Of a stretch of 58,500 nt of DNA, positions 17,533 through 25,764 are shown in pieces; within the stretch, counting starts at the first letter, position 1; each line of letters starts with the position of its first letter. Source of the DNA: JAVBNF01 sp031551725 (GTDB taxonomy: Bacteria > Bacteroidota > Bacteroidia > Bacteroidales > P3); contig JAVBNF010000004.1 in NCBI GenBank assembly GCA_031551725.1, forward strand, positions 1-58,500, given 5' to 3'. The position numbers and the translations under genes are program-made. The notes under the pieces were generated by a model. It was not told the DNA's origin and ran no database searches. It was given only the letters and a program-made list of their open reading frames with translations.

Positions 17533-17582
17533 CGTTTTTCGTATGTTTTTCTTTTAGAATATCTTCTTTCATTATAAAAGGA

Positions 17583-18278
17583 TTATCGGTTATCCTTCTT
17601 CTCGTCAGAAATAACACTTCCATCCGACAATCGAACCGTCCGTTTAAGATACTGCATTACTTTTTCATCATGTGTGGCGAATAGGAAAGTTGTGTTCAGT
17701 TCTTCATTGAGTTTACGCATCATTTGAAGGATGTTGTGAGAATTGGCGGCATCAAGGTTGGCCGAAGGCTCGTCGGCAAGCACGATCGACGGACGCTTAA
17801 CCATTGCACGCGCAATAGCCACACGCTGACTTTCTCCGCCCGAAAGCTGTGCCGGCCGTGAATTAGCTTTGCTTGTCAATCCGACCCACTCCAATGCTTC
17901 TTCCACAGCCTTTTTACGGGCATCCGCAGACATATTCAGCAACAATAACGCAAATTCCACATTTTCATAAACGGTATAAACAGGCAGCAAGTTGTAGCTC
18001 TGAAAAATAAATCCGATATGATGATTACGCAATTCGGCCGATTGTTTCGCATTAAGCGTAGAAACGTTTTTATCCATCACAAAAGCCTTTCCATCACTCG
18101 GCGCATCAAGCGAACCGATGATATTCAGCAACGTTGTTTTCCCGGAGCCGCTGGGACCGACAAGCCCGGTAAACTCCCCTTCCCCAAAATTAAGATTAAT
18201 ATCGCTCAATGCTGTGAAAACACCATCGCCGACAGGATAATTTTTACTTACACCGGTTAATTGAATGATCGATTTCAT
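17583..18278 (-). CDS. ABC transporter ATP-binding protein, LolD/MacB type
   Basis: The 231-residue protein has Walker A GPSGSGKTT, the Q-loop FIFQSYNLLP, signature LSGGESQRVAIARA, Walker B IVLADEPSANLD and H-loop FATHDE. It is the energy subunit for the two FtsX-type permeases downstream and the first gene of the operon. It is distinct from the lolD copy at 20032, which has no permease next to it. Confidence 0.95.
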   Translation of the reverse strand: MKSIIQLTGVSKNYPVGDGVFTALSDINLNFGEGEFTGLVGPSGSGKTTLLNIIGSLDAPSDGKAFVMDKNVSTLNAKQSAELRNHHIGFIFQSYNLLPVYTVYENVEFALLLLNMSADARKKAVEEALEWVGLTSKANSRPAQLSGGESQRVAIARAMVKRPSIVLADEPSANLDAANSHNILQMMRKLNEELNTTFLFATHDEKVMQYLKRTVRLSDGSVISDEKKDNR

Positions 18279-18367
18279 GAATTTTTCATTAGATAAATAA
18301 AGACGATAACCTAAATAAAAGAATTATACTAAAAGCAGTAATCCAATAAAGAAACAATTAAATAAAA

Positions 18368-18405
18368 AAAAAGTTTAACAATTTTTTATTTTTGTTAAAC
18401 TTTTT
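18368..18405. terminator. Hairpin between lepB and the ABC operon
   Basis: AAAAAGTTTAACAA and TTGTTAAACTTTTT form a perfect 14-bp stem with a T-rich loop. A and T runs on both sides allow termination in either direction. It follows the lepB stop and precedes the ABC operon start. Confidence 0.85.
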
Positions 18406-18419
18406 CCATTCATAAATCT

Positions 18420-19940
18420 CTATTTCAGCCTTCTAAACATTTTACTCCAACGCAAATTCTTGGGGAATTTTTGATCTTTATCAATTGAAAGCCAAACATA
18501 CGTCGCCTGTCCTTTGATATGATCTTCGGGAACAAAGCCCCAATAACGCGAGTCGGCGGAATTGTGACGATTGTCACCCATTGCCCAATAGTAATCCATG
18601 GTAAATGTATATTGAGTTGCCGGCTTATTATCAATCAGAATATTTCCGTTTACCACCTTCAAATCGTGGTTTTCGTAATTTTGAATGATACGTGTATATA
18701 AAGGCAGATTCTCAAGTGTAAGATCAATGGTAACGCCTTTTTTGGGGATCCAGACAGGTCCGTAATTGTCCAAATTCCATGGATAATTTGCATCAAATGG
18801 AAATAATTTTGCATTGTGCTTGCCGGCGGGTTCGATCATCGGAACAACACTGTCCACACCCGGCAAGTGGCGAACAGTTTCGGCAGTAGACAAGGTCAAT
18901 GGAATGATACCGTAACCAAAGAGTGTTCCAACATCATCATTCGAAACGCCCATTTTTTTCCATTGATTTTTAGCAACAACCAAAGGCGAAGGATAAATCA
19001 TAAAATTAAACTCGCGCAGTTCGGGTTGTTCTGCATATTTTCCGTTGATGTATACAAATTGGTTTTTAATTTCCAAAGTATCTCCGGCTACAGCAATACA
19101 GCGTTTTACAAAATTTTCGCGCTTATCAATCGGACGATAAACAATTTCGCCAAAATTCGGACGGTCATTCCAAACGCGCTCATAGCCATATTCTTTCACT
19201 AAAGCATAATAACTCGCATTGCTTTGAAAGGCCGTGGAAACGGTATCTCCATCCGGATAATTGAACACAATAATGTCGTTGCGCTCAATGTTTTTAAATC
19301 CGGGCGTACGTTCGTATGGTAAAGTTATCCAATCCAAATATGATTTGGTTGTCGCCGTTCCGGGCAATGTATGATGAACAAACGGAATAGCCAATGGTGT
19401 GATGGGTAAGCGTGTCCCGTAGCCAAATTTACTTACATAAACATAATCGCCAACCAGCAAACTTTTTTCCATCGAGGATGAAGGAACCATGTAGCCTTCA
19501 AAGAAAAACCCACGAATAATCAAAGCTGCAACACCTGCAAAAACAATGGGATCCGTCCAATTACGAATAGCAGAACGTTGGTATACCGGCAATGTTTTCG
19601 GATCTACAAATTCTTCTTTCTTCACATAAAAAAGATATGGGAAATAGATAAACGGAAATACGGCCGCAAGAAAATATTCGTATGCTTTGTTGCGTTTCAA
19701 TCCCACCGAAACCTCAACCCACATCAGCATTATCACAAAAAAATTGAGATAAGGGATGAACATAAACACAATCCACCACTTGGGTTTTCCGATCAGTTTA
19801 AGCCAATACCACGCATTCACCGGTGAAATAAACGCCAACCACGGATATTTAATCTTGTTTTTACTAAACAATGTAAAAAGCACGACAACGCTTACAAGTG
19901 CGTATATCAAAAAATAAATGGAAAGAATTGTGAGATACAT
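18420..19940 (-). CDS. lepB: Signal peptidase I
   Basis: The 506-residue protein cleaves signal peptides of exported proteins at the membrane. An N-terminal hydrophobic domain with several helices (1-105, DUF5684-like) precedes the peptidase. Box B PSSSMEKSLLVGDYVYV holds the nucleophile Ser156. Box D KRCIAVAGDTLEI holds the general-base Lys, and box E is MGDNRHNSADSRYWG. A large insertion between boxes D and E makes it longer than proteobacterial LepB, as is usual in Bacteroidota. It is last in the lpxD-truB-lolD-lepB string. Confidence 0.95.
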   Translation of the reverse strand: MYLTILSIYFLIYALVSVVVLFTLFSKNKIKYPWLAFISPVNAWYWLKLIGKPKWWIVFMFIPYLNFFVIMLMWVEVSVGLKRNKAYEYFLAAVFPFIYFPYLFYVKKEEFVDPKTLPVYQRSAIRNWTDPIVFAGVAALIIRGFFFEGYMVPSSSMEKSLLVGDYVYVSKFGYGTRLPITPLAIPFVHHTLPGTATTKSYLDWITLPYERTPGFKNIERNDIIVFNYPDGDTVSTAFQSNASYYALVKEYGYERVWNDRPNFGEIVYRPIDKRENFVKRCIAVAGDTLEIKNQFVYINGKYAEQPELREFNFMIYPSPLVVAKNQWKKMGVSNDDVGTLFGYGIIPLTLSTAETVRHLPGVDSVVPMIEPAGKHNAKLFPFDANYPWNLDNYGPVWIPKKGVTIDLTLENLPLYTRIIQNYENHDLKVVNGNILIDNKPATQYTFTMDYYWAMGDNRHNSADSRYWGFVPEDHIKGQATYVWLSIDKDQKFPKNLRWSKMFRRLK

Positions 19941-20048
19941 GTTAATTATTAATTATCAATTGTTAATTATTAATGGGGTTTGCAATTGGTTTTAGAATAT
20001 CTATGGGCGAAGTTCAATTAATAATTTATAATTAAGAATTAACAATTG
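19941..20048. repeat. Period-7 word array, two opposed arms
   Basis: The left arm is TTAATTA TTAATTA TCAATTG TTAATTA. CAATTGTTAATT (19957-19968) is the exact reverse complement of AATTAACAATTG (20037-20048). The core of about 38 bp is unique. The right arm encodes the last residues and stop of lolD; the left arm abuts the lepB start codon. Confidence 0.85.
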
Positions 20049-20688
20049 CCCCGTCTTTCATAATGATCTTGCGGTCGGCCATTTCGGCAAGGCTTTCGTT
20101 GTGAGTGACAACAACAAAGGTTTGTCCAAATTGATCGCGCAAATTAAAAAATAACTCATGTAACTCCTGAGCATGCTGCGAATCGAGGTTTCCCGATGGC
20201 TCATCGGCCAAAATCACAGCGGGCTTGTTAATCAAGGCCCTTGCCACAGCCACACGCTGTTGCTCGCCGCCCGAAAGCTCCGATGGTTTATGTTTGACAC
20301 GATCGGAAAGATGCAGATATTCGAGCAATTCCAATGCTTGCTTTTCTGCTTCAGCTTTATCCATTCCCGCAATCATAGCCGGAATGCACACGTTTTCCAA
20401 TGCATTAAATTCGGGCAAAAGATGATGAAATTGAAAAACGAATCCTATATTTTTATTACGAAAAGCCGCAAGTTTTTTATCGTTTAATTTCAAAACATCC
20501 GTTTCCTGAATTTGCAAACTTCCGCCATCGGCTTTTTCCAATGTTCCAATGATCTGCAAAAGCGTTGTCTTGCCTGCTCCAGAGGCGCCGACAATCGAAA
20601 CGACCTCTCCTTTCTTGATTTCCAAATCAAGATTCTTGAGCACGTGCAAATCGCCGTAATGTTTATTCAGTTGCTTTACGCTAATCAT
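20032..20688 (-). CDS. lolD: Lipoprotein-releasing ABC ATPase
   Basis: The 218-residue protein has Walker A GASGAGKTT, signature LSGGEQQRVAVARA, and Walker B ILADEPSGNLD. It matches LolD, which powers release of lipoproteins from the inner membrane. No LolC/E permease lies beside it. The last residues IVNS and the stop are encoded by a period-7 array. A TATCTTTG box at 20696-20703 lies only 7 bp before the start, so a near-leaderless transcript is possible besides read-through from truB. Confidence 0.9.
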   Translation of the reverse strand: MISVKQLNKHYGDLHVLKNLDLEIKKGEVVSIVGASGAGKTTLLQIIGTLEKADGGSLQIQETDVLKLNDKKLAAFRNKNIGFVFQFHHLLPEFNALENVCIPAMIAGMDKAEAEKQALELLEYLHLSDRVKHKPSELSGGEQQRVAVARALINKPAVILADEPSGNLDSQHAQELHELFFNLRDQFGQTFVVVTHNESLAEMADRKIIMKDGAIVNS

Positions 20689-20711
20689 GATTTAACAAAG
20701 ATACATAAAAT

Positions 20712-21446
20712 TTATGACAAATGTTTTACAAAATCATCAAGTTCCGTAGCATCTTCGAGCTTAAAAGCACCAATTCGCGTTCGGCACAATGCCGAAAGAT
20801 AAGCGCCGGACTGCAAACGTTCGCCAAAATCGCGGGCAATGGAACGGATGTATGTCCCTTTGCTGCAAACAATTCGAAAATCAACTTCGGGAAAACGAAT
20901 AGCCTTTATTTCAAATTCTGAAATCGTAATAGGCTTCGCTTGAATTTCGACTTCTTCGTTTTGACGTGCGTATTTGTAAGCTCTCCGCCCATCGATTTTC
21001 ACAGCCGAAAATATCGGTGGCACTTGCATTTGCGCGCCAAGAAAGGATTTTGCTGTTTCGCGAATCTGTTCTTCGGTTATATGTTCTGTCGGAAAATGCT
21101 TATCTACAGGCTTCTCCATGTCACAGCACGGCGTAGTTGCCCCCAACATAAAACTGCCGGTGTATTCCTTTTCGGCATCTTGAAATTCCTGAATCCGCTT
21201 GGTGAATTTCCCCGTGCACACAATCAGCAAACCGGTTGCCAATGGGTCCAAGGTGCCTGCATGGCCGATTTTGATGTTTTTGGATATGGAACCACCTTGT
21301 AGAGACAAGGCATGCCTTGTCCCTACAGAATGTTTAATCACATATTTCAATTTATTCACCACCTGAAACGATGTCCAGGTATAGGGTTTGTTGATCAACA
21401 ACACCTCGCCTTCCGCGAAATTATAGTCGGAAACCGCTTTCAACAT
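20712..21446 (-). CDS. truB: tRNA pseudouridine(55) synthase
   Basis: The 244-residue enzyme makes pseudouridine 55 in the T loop of tRNAs. Motif I is INKPYTWTSFQ, and the catalytic Asp67 lies in GHAGTLDPLATG. An odd insertion of about ten residues (VGTRHALSLQ, near 41-50) separates the two motifs and is encoded by a 30-bp palindrome. Its start overlaps the lpxD stop (TAATG). The catalytic core is complete, so the enzyme may still work. Confidence 0.93.
   Translation of the reverse strand: MLKAVSDYNFAEGEVLLINKPYTWTSFQVVNKLKYVIKHSVGTRHALSLQGGSISKNIKIGHAGTLDPLATGLLIVCTGKFTKRIQEFQDAEKEYTGSFMLGATTPCCDMEKPVDKHFPTEHITEEQIRETAKSFLGAQMQVPPIFSAVKIDGRRAYKYARQNEEVEIQAKPITISEFEIKAIRFPEVDFRIVCSKGTYIRSIARDFGERLQSGAYLSALCRTRIGAFKLEDATELDDFVKHLS
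21298..21327. repeat. 30-bp palindrome inserted in truB
   Basis: TGTAGAGACAAGGCA (21298-21312) faces TGCCTTGTCCCTACA (21313-21327), 14 of 15 positions complementary and without loop. The palindrome keeps the truB frame. Confidence 0.9.
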
Positions 21447-22483
21447 TAAAGGCTGAGATTATTTTTCTTGATGATTTTTTCCAATTCATCAATACGTTTC
21501 GACATTTTAGCAAGGTTTTTCGTATAAATGTATGTACGTTTAAACTCGCTTGCATCAACCGCGGGAGCGCCAAGCATAACGGCGTTTTCCTGCAAAATAC
21601 TGGACGGAACACCTGTTTGAGCGCCAAGTTTCACGCCATCTGCAATTTGCGCATGGCCGGCAATGCCAACTTGTCCGCCGAACATACAGTTTTTACCAAT
21701 TTTGGTTGACCCGGAAATTCCGCATTGCGAAGCCATCACCGTATTTTCTCCTACAACAACATTGTGTGCAATCTGAATTAAATTGTCCAGTTTCACGCCG
21801 CGTTTGATAATCGTAGAACCCAAGGTAGCGCGGTCGATACATGTATTTGCACCTATTTCCACTTTATCTTCAATGACCACATTTCCGATTTGAGGCACTT
21901 TGGCGTATTCTTCGGAGCTTGGCGCAAAGCCAAAGCCGTCGGCGCCGATAATGCTACCTGCGTGGATAGTACAATCTTTTCCGATTACATTCTCCGAATA
22001 AACGACTACATTTGGAAAAAGCATCGAGTTATCGCCAATTTTCACATTGTCGCCCACATAAACATTCGGATAAATTTTTACATTATTGCCGATTTGTACG
22101 TTTTCGCCGACAACAGCAAATTCTCCAACGTAGCAATTTTCTCCGATTTTTGCGGTTTTATGAATAAAAGCAGCCTCGGAAATGCCAACTTTATTGGTTT
22201 TAATTTGGTTATAAACTTCCAATAATTTAGCGAAAGCCTGATATGGATTTGAAACACGAATCAAGGTTGTTTGCAAAGGTTTTTCGGGTGCAAAATCATC
22301 GCTTACAATTACTGCCGTAGCTTGAGTATCGTAGATATACGGCGTATACTGGGGATTTGCAAGAAACGAAAGTCCGCCTTCGTGACCTTCTTCAATTTTA
22401 CAAAGGGTGGTGATTTTTCCGTTCGGATTTCCTTCCACTTTTGCCCCAATCATTTGGGCAATGTATGCAACTTCAAATTCCAT
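21446..22483 (-). CDS. lpxD: UDP-3-O-(3-hydroxyacyl)glucosamine N-acyltransferase
   Basis: LpxD adds the N-linked acyl chain in lipid A synthesis. The start at 22483 (MEFEVAYIAQMIGAKVEG) fits the family; an upstream Met would add seven residues. The N-terminal uridine-binding domain (about 1-100) is followed by left-handed beta-helix hexapeptides (NVQIGNNVKIYPNVYVGD) and the active-site His in IQIAHNVVVGEN. A C-terminal helix closes the protein, giving 345 residues. It heads the lpxD-truB-lolD-lepB string. Confidence 0.94.
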   Translation of the reverse strand: MEFEVAYIAQMIGAKVEGNPNGKITTLCKIEEGHEGGLSFLANPQYTPYIYDTQATAVIVSDDFAPEKPLQTTLIRVSNPYQAFAKLLEVYNQIKTNKVGISEAAFIHKTAKIGENCYVGEFAVVGENVQIGNNVKIYPNVYVGDNVKIGDNSMLFPNVVVYSENVIGKDCTIHAGSIIGADGFGFAPSSEEYAKVPQIGNVVIEDKVEIGANTCIDRATLGSTIIKRGVKLDNLIQIAHNVVVGENTVMASQCGISGSTKIGKNCMFGGQVGIAGHAQIADGVKLGAQTGVPSSILQENAVMLGAPAVDASEFKRTYIYTKNLAKMSKRIDELEKIIKKNNLSL

Positions 22484-22501
22484 AATATTGATTTTAAAAT
22501 G

Positions 22502-22509
22502 CAAATATA
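22502..22509 (-). promoter_or_regulatory. -7 element of the lpxD operon
   Basis: Minus-strand TATATTTG fits TAnnTTTG, 18 bp before the lpxD start. The dinD stop is directly upstream, so this is probably the main promoter of the lpxD-lepB string. Confidence 0.5.
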
Positions 22510-22519
22510 CGAAAATTTG

Positions 22520-23368
22520 CTAATTAAATTCACTATTTTTCTTTTTGGGTTCAAGAATAAAGCTTCGATCTTTTTTTAATCGCCGTTTTACTTTTTCAAC
22601 ATCTTCATCCGGAGGAAGAAACTCTGGACGTACGCCACGCGTTTTAAGAACTTCTCTAACTACCGAATTATTCTCTTCATGTTCATCGCCGATTTGCTCC
22701 TGCCCTTGCAAGTCTTTATCAACCACATTATGACTTGTAAGTTCTGTAGCAAAATCTTTAGCCTTTATTGTTAATGTCGGTAAAAAATCCGCAAGCGGTT
22801 TATTATTCGGAACTTCTAGTTTCTTTTTCATATCTTGTGTAGAAAATCCGCCAAACAGCGCTTGATCTCCGCGACTGCGAATAATTGCAAATCCTTTTGT
22901 ATCTACTCCTCGCTCATAAACAATTCCGGATAATTTCTTTTCCGATTTAGAAAGTTTTTCACGCGCATTTACCCGTGCGACTTCTAGTAATCGCTGTTCA
23001 ATAATTTCTTGCTTACGTGTTTGAACTGCAAAATACGTTTGCGCAAATGCAATCTCCGGCTTATTACTGTCGCCGTTCTGAGCAATCAAATAGCAAGCGT
23101 ATCTAGTGAGAGCGAAGTTTTCAATCTCTCTTTCCGCGCCCTTAGCGGTTTTGATCAACTTGTTGAGCTCAACAAAATGATCAGAGACCGCGTTATTACT
23201 GTGTTTGCAAGAATCCTTCGCTTTGTCGATTACCTTGACAAAATTCCTCCAATCGGAATAATTAAAAATCTTTTGAAGTTCCCTTGCACTCCAACATTCA
23301 ACGCCTCGTATTTCTTGACGGGCATTTTCAAACTTTCGTAAAAGTTCCTGAATTAATTCAATTTTCAT
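22520..23368 (-). CDS. dinD: DNA damage-inducible protein D
   Basis: About 282 residues from ATG 23368; the longer frame to 23434 adds a run of hydrophobic residues before MKIELIQELL and is not favoured. Typical DinD segments are VECWSARELQKIFNYSDWRNF near the start, TRYACYLIAQNGDSNKPEIAFAQ in the middle and RGDQALFGGF. E. coli DinD is SOS-induced and inhibits RecA activities. The dyad TGTTAA-N7-TTAACA lies about 70 bp upstream and is shared with the ORF6N gene at 39909. Confidence 0.9.
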   Translation of the reverse strand: MKIELIQELLRKFENARQEIRGVECWSARELQKIFNYSDWRNFVKVIDKAKDSCKHSNNAVSDHFVELNKLIKTAKGAEREIENFALTRYACYLIAQNGDSNKPEIAFAQTYFAVQTRKQEIIEQRLLEVARVNAREKLSKSEKKLSGIVYERGVDTKGFAIIRSRGDQALFGGFSTQDMKKKLEVPNNKPLADFLPTLTIKAKDFATELTSHNVVDKDLQGQEQIGDEHEENNSVVREVLKTRGVRPEFLPPDEDVEKVKRRLKKDRSFILEPKKKNSEFN

Positions 23369-23440
23369 ATTTATTATTGTTTTAATAATTATAATTTTCG
23401 CAAAATTAATTATCAAAATCCATCTAAAAAACATAAAAAA

Positions 23441-23460
23441 TGTTAATTCTTTCTTAACAA
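23441..23460 (-). promoter_or_regulatory. Dyad operator candidate upstream of dinD
   Basis: TGTTAATTCTTTCTTAACA is a 19-bp dyad: TGTTAA, seven bases, TTAACA. The same site with identical spacer and three flanking A on each side is found at 40863-40882 upstream of the ORF6N gene. Confidence 0.6.
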
Positions 23461-23592
23461 ATCAACAATAAACACATTTAATAATCAACACTTTAAAAAC
23501 AAATTTCTTAATTCACAAAACCTACACAAAAACAAATCTACTCATAAATAAATAGTTAATGGAATTATTTATGTTGAGAAGAAAAAAAATTG

Positions 23593-23600
23593 TATCTTTG
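23593..23600 (+). promoter_or_regulatory. -7 element of the first hdr locus
   Basis: TATCTTTG fits the Bacteroidota -7 box, 19 bp before the HdrC-like start at 23620. A GTTG at 23574-23577 may be a -33 box, but with short spacing. Confidence 0.55.
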
Positions 23601-23619
23601 TATACTGTCTTTAAACAAC

Positions 23620-24312
23620 ATGGGAAATTTATATAACAAACTCAGCGAGGATGTCCGTTTACAGGAAGGGTTGCAAGCATGTATCAATTGTGGTACATGT
23701 ACCGCGATCTGCCCGGCAGCGGAGTTTTATCAATACGATCCGCGAAAGATTGTGGATATCGTCCAATCGAAGGATGATGCTGAAATCGAAAAATTGCTAA
23801 AAAGCGATGCAATCTGGTACTGCGGCGAATGCATGTCGTGCGTTACACGCTGTCCGCGAAAAAACGCACCCGGCTTGATTATTATGGCACTACGTTCGCT
23901 TTCGCAAGATTTGGGATATTTTATCGAATCGGAAAAAGGCCGTCAGCAATTGGCTTTGAAACGCGCAATTGGCGAATCAATCCTGGATTACGGCTATTGC
24001 TTATATGTCCGGAATATTACTTACGAAAATCATCAGGAAGCCGGCCCTGTATGGCAATGGAGCCAAAACAATGTGGATGCACTTTTTGCTCGTTTAGGTG
24101 GAAATTTGGATGGCGAAGGTCCTGGTGTTTTGCGTAAAATTCCGCAATCAGATTTGGATGAATTGAAAAAAATCTTCGATATTACCGGAACAACAGAACG
24201 TTTTGACAAAATTGAAGAATGTTCGCACCAAAAAGCCACGGAAATGAAGATGTCCGACGAAGAATATTTTAACATGGTCTTCACACATAATAGCGATACA
24301 CACGGGCGATAA
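23620..24312 (+). CDS. HdrC-like 4Fe-4S protein
   Basis: 230 residues from ATG 23620; the first ten residues of the longer frame overlap the promoter. Two CxxCxxCxxxCP motifs (Cys21/24/27/31 and 68/71/74/78) bind two [4Fe-4S] clusters, as in heterodisulfide reductase subunit C. Beyond residue 90 there is an extra helical domain of about 130 residues not found in short HdrC. It is paired with an HdrB-like gene. It should pass electrons between HdrB and a partner; the partner is not coded here. Confidence 0.88.
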   Translation: MGNLYNKLSEDVRLQEGLQACINCGTCTAICPAAEFYQYDPRKIVDIVQSKDDAEIEKLLKSDAIWYCGECMSCVTRCPRKNAPGLIIMALRSLSQDLGYFIESEKGRQQLALKRAIGESILDYGYCLYVRNITYENHQEAGPVWQWSQNNVDALFARLGGNLDGEGPGVLRKIPQSDLDELKKIFDITGTTERFDKIEECSHQKATEMKMSDEEYFNMVFTHNSDTHGR

Positions 24313-24381
24313 GACCTAACAGGTTTTATAATCCAACGAAAGTTTAATTATTGATACATTTTGAAAAGACCTGTTAGGTCT
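24312..24381. repeat. Inverted repeat between the HdrC- and HdrB-like genes
   Basis: AGACCTAACAGGTTTT (24312-24327) faces AGACCTGTTAGGTCT (24367-24381). The right copy is itself a perfect 6-3-6 palindrome. The arms enclose 39 A/T-rich bases. No T run follows, so a terminator role is unlikely. Confidence 0.8.
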
Positions 24382-24388
24382 AAACGAC

Positions 24389-25459
24389 ATGAATATAGAA
24401 GGTAAAAAAATAATTTGGAAAGATTATCAAAAGGAAATCCCTGATGATCATTATTTCTATGTAAGAAGCTGTATCCGCCAAAACTTTTTTCCGGGATCGG
24501 AAGTAACGTTTCTCCGTATTCTGCGCGACGAGTTGGGCAAAGATATTTACGAAACTCCGCATCACACCACTTGCGGCGGCATCGGCTATCATTCCGATGT
24601 TGTAAAAATGGAAACAGCAATGACAATCATTGCCCGTCAGTTTGCATTGATGACCGAAGCCGGATACAAAAACTATGCCGCTTCCTGCATCACTTCTTTC
24701 GGTTTATATTCCGAAGTCATCAATACGTGGCATCATTTTCCGGATTTGCTCGCCAAAATCCGCAAACATTTGAAAGATGCAACAGGAAAAGAATTCGAAA
24801 TTCCCGAACATTTGGCGCATGCAAGCGATGTGATTTACAAAATGCGCAATGAAATCGCTGCAAAAGCAAAACATAAATTAATCAATAAAAACACCGGACA
24901 AGCCTTGCGCGGCGTGGAACATATCGGTTGCCATTACGCGAAAATGTTTCCGCACAAAGGTGTTGGGGGTGCTGAATACCCTTATGTGTTGGCCGGAATG
25001 ATTGAGGCTTTCGGCGGCGAAGTGGTGGATTATCCGGAACGCCGCCACTGTTGCGGTTTCGGCTTCCGCCAATATCTGGTAAAAGCCAATCGCGGTTATT
25101 CGATTGCGAATACGCACAAAAAATTCGAATCCATGGAACCGTTTAAACCGGATTTTATTTTAACAAACTGTCCGGGATGCCCCTATTTTCTTGACCGCTG
25201 GCAATATACCATTGCCGAAATGGAAGGAAAAACCTACGGCGAAAATGGTTATGGAATTCCGGTTCTCACTTACGAAGAACTTGCAGGCTTGGTGCTTGGC
25301 TATAATCCGTGGGATCTGGGCTTGCAAACGCATCAAGTGGCTGTGGAGCCGCTTTTGGATAAAATGGGCGTTGACTATAATCCCGATTTAAAATACAAAG
25401 GCCTTAACGGCGAAGATTTAGGAAAACCAAACATCCCGATGAATATTCGTTGTTGCTGA
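24389..25459 (+). CDS. HdrB-like CCG-domain protein
   Basis: The 356-residue protein has two repeats of the cysteine-rich domain that binds the non-cubane [4Fe-4S] clusters of HdrB. The C-terminal one is complete: IGCHYAKMF, RHCCGFGFR and TNCPGCPYF. The N-terminal one is degenerate: RSCIRQNF, TTCGGIGY and ASCITSFG, lacking the paired Cys and the final CxxC. It probably binds one cluster. It forms an operon with the HdrC-like gene upstream and ends at a strong terminator. A thiol, quinone or ferredoxin partner is possible. Confidence 0.85.
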   Translation: MNIEGKKIIWKDYQKEIPDDHYFYVRSCIRQNFFPGSEVTFLRILRDELGKDIYETPHHTTCGGIGYHSDVVKMETAMTIIARQFALMTEAGYKNYAASCITSFGLYSEVINTWHHFPDLLAKIRKHLKDATGKEFEIPEHLAHASDVIYKMRNEIAAKAKHKLINKNTGQALRGVEHIGCHYAKMFPHKGVGGAEYPYVLAGMIEAFGGEVVDYPERRHCCGFGFRQYLVKANRGYSIANTHKKFESMEPFKPDFILTNCPGCPYFLDRWQYTIAEMEGKTYGENGYGIPVLTYEELAGLVLGYNPWDLGLQTHQVAVEPLLDKMGVDYNPDLKYKGLNGEDLGKPNIPMNIRCC

Positions 25460-25471
25460 TTTTCTATTACA

Positions 25472-25515
25472 AAACAAATAATCCCAAAACATTATGCTTT
25501 TGGGATTATTTGTTT
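25472..25515 (+). terminator. Terminator of the first hdr locus
   Basis: AAACAAATAATCCCAAAA pairs perfectly with TTTTGGGATTATTTGTTT (18 bp) around an 8-nt loop. Confidence 0.85.
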
Positions 25516-25764
25516 GTGAAATTAATTATCCAAGTTGGAAAACCAACCTGCGTCACCCTATTTTTGACTTTGATATAAAACAATTAAAAAAAAATATTGT
25601 TCATCCTTTTATTAAAAAAAATATCCAATTGCCTATTTTTTAATATCTTAAAGCATAAGACATGGATATTACTTAATTTTTCATGCGAAATTTTATCAAT
25701 AAACACCAAGAATGTTTAAACTTTCACTTTTATTTCGTATTTTTGTCTTTTAAACTTCATCACT
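25516..25764. other. AT-rich gap before rfbA
   Basis: Beyond the terminator there is no reading frame of note. The last 30 bases hold the rfbA promoter. Confidence 0.5.
25738..25745 (+). promoter_or_regulatory. -7 element of the rfbA-holA operon
   Basis: TATTTTTG matches TAnnTTTG, 19 bp before the rfbA start. The -33 region is not clear. Confidence 0.55.
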
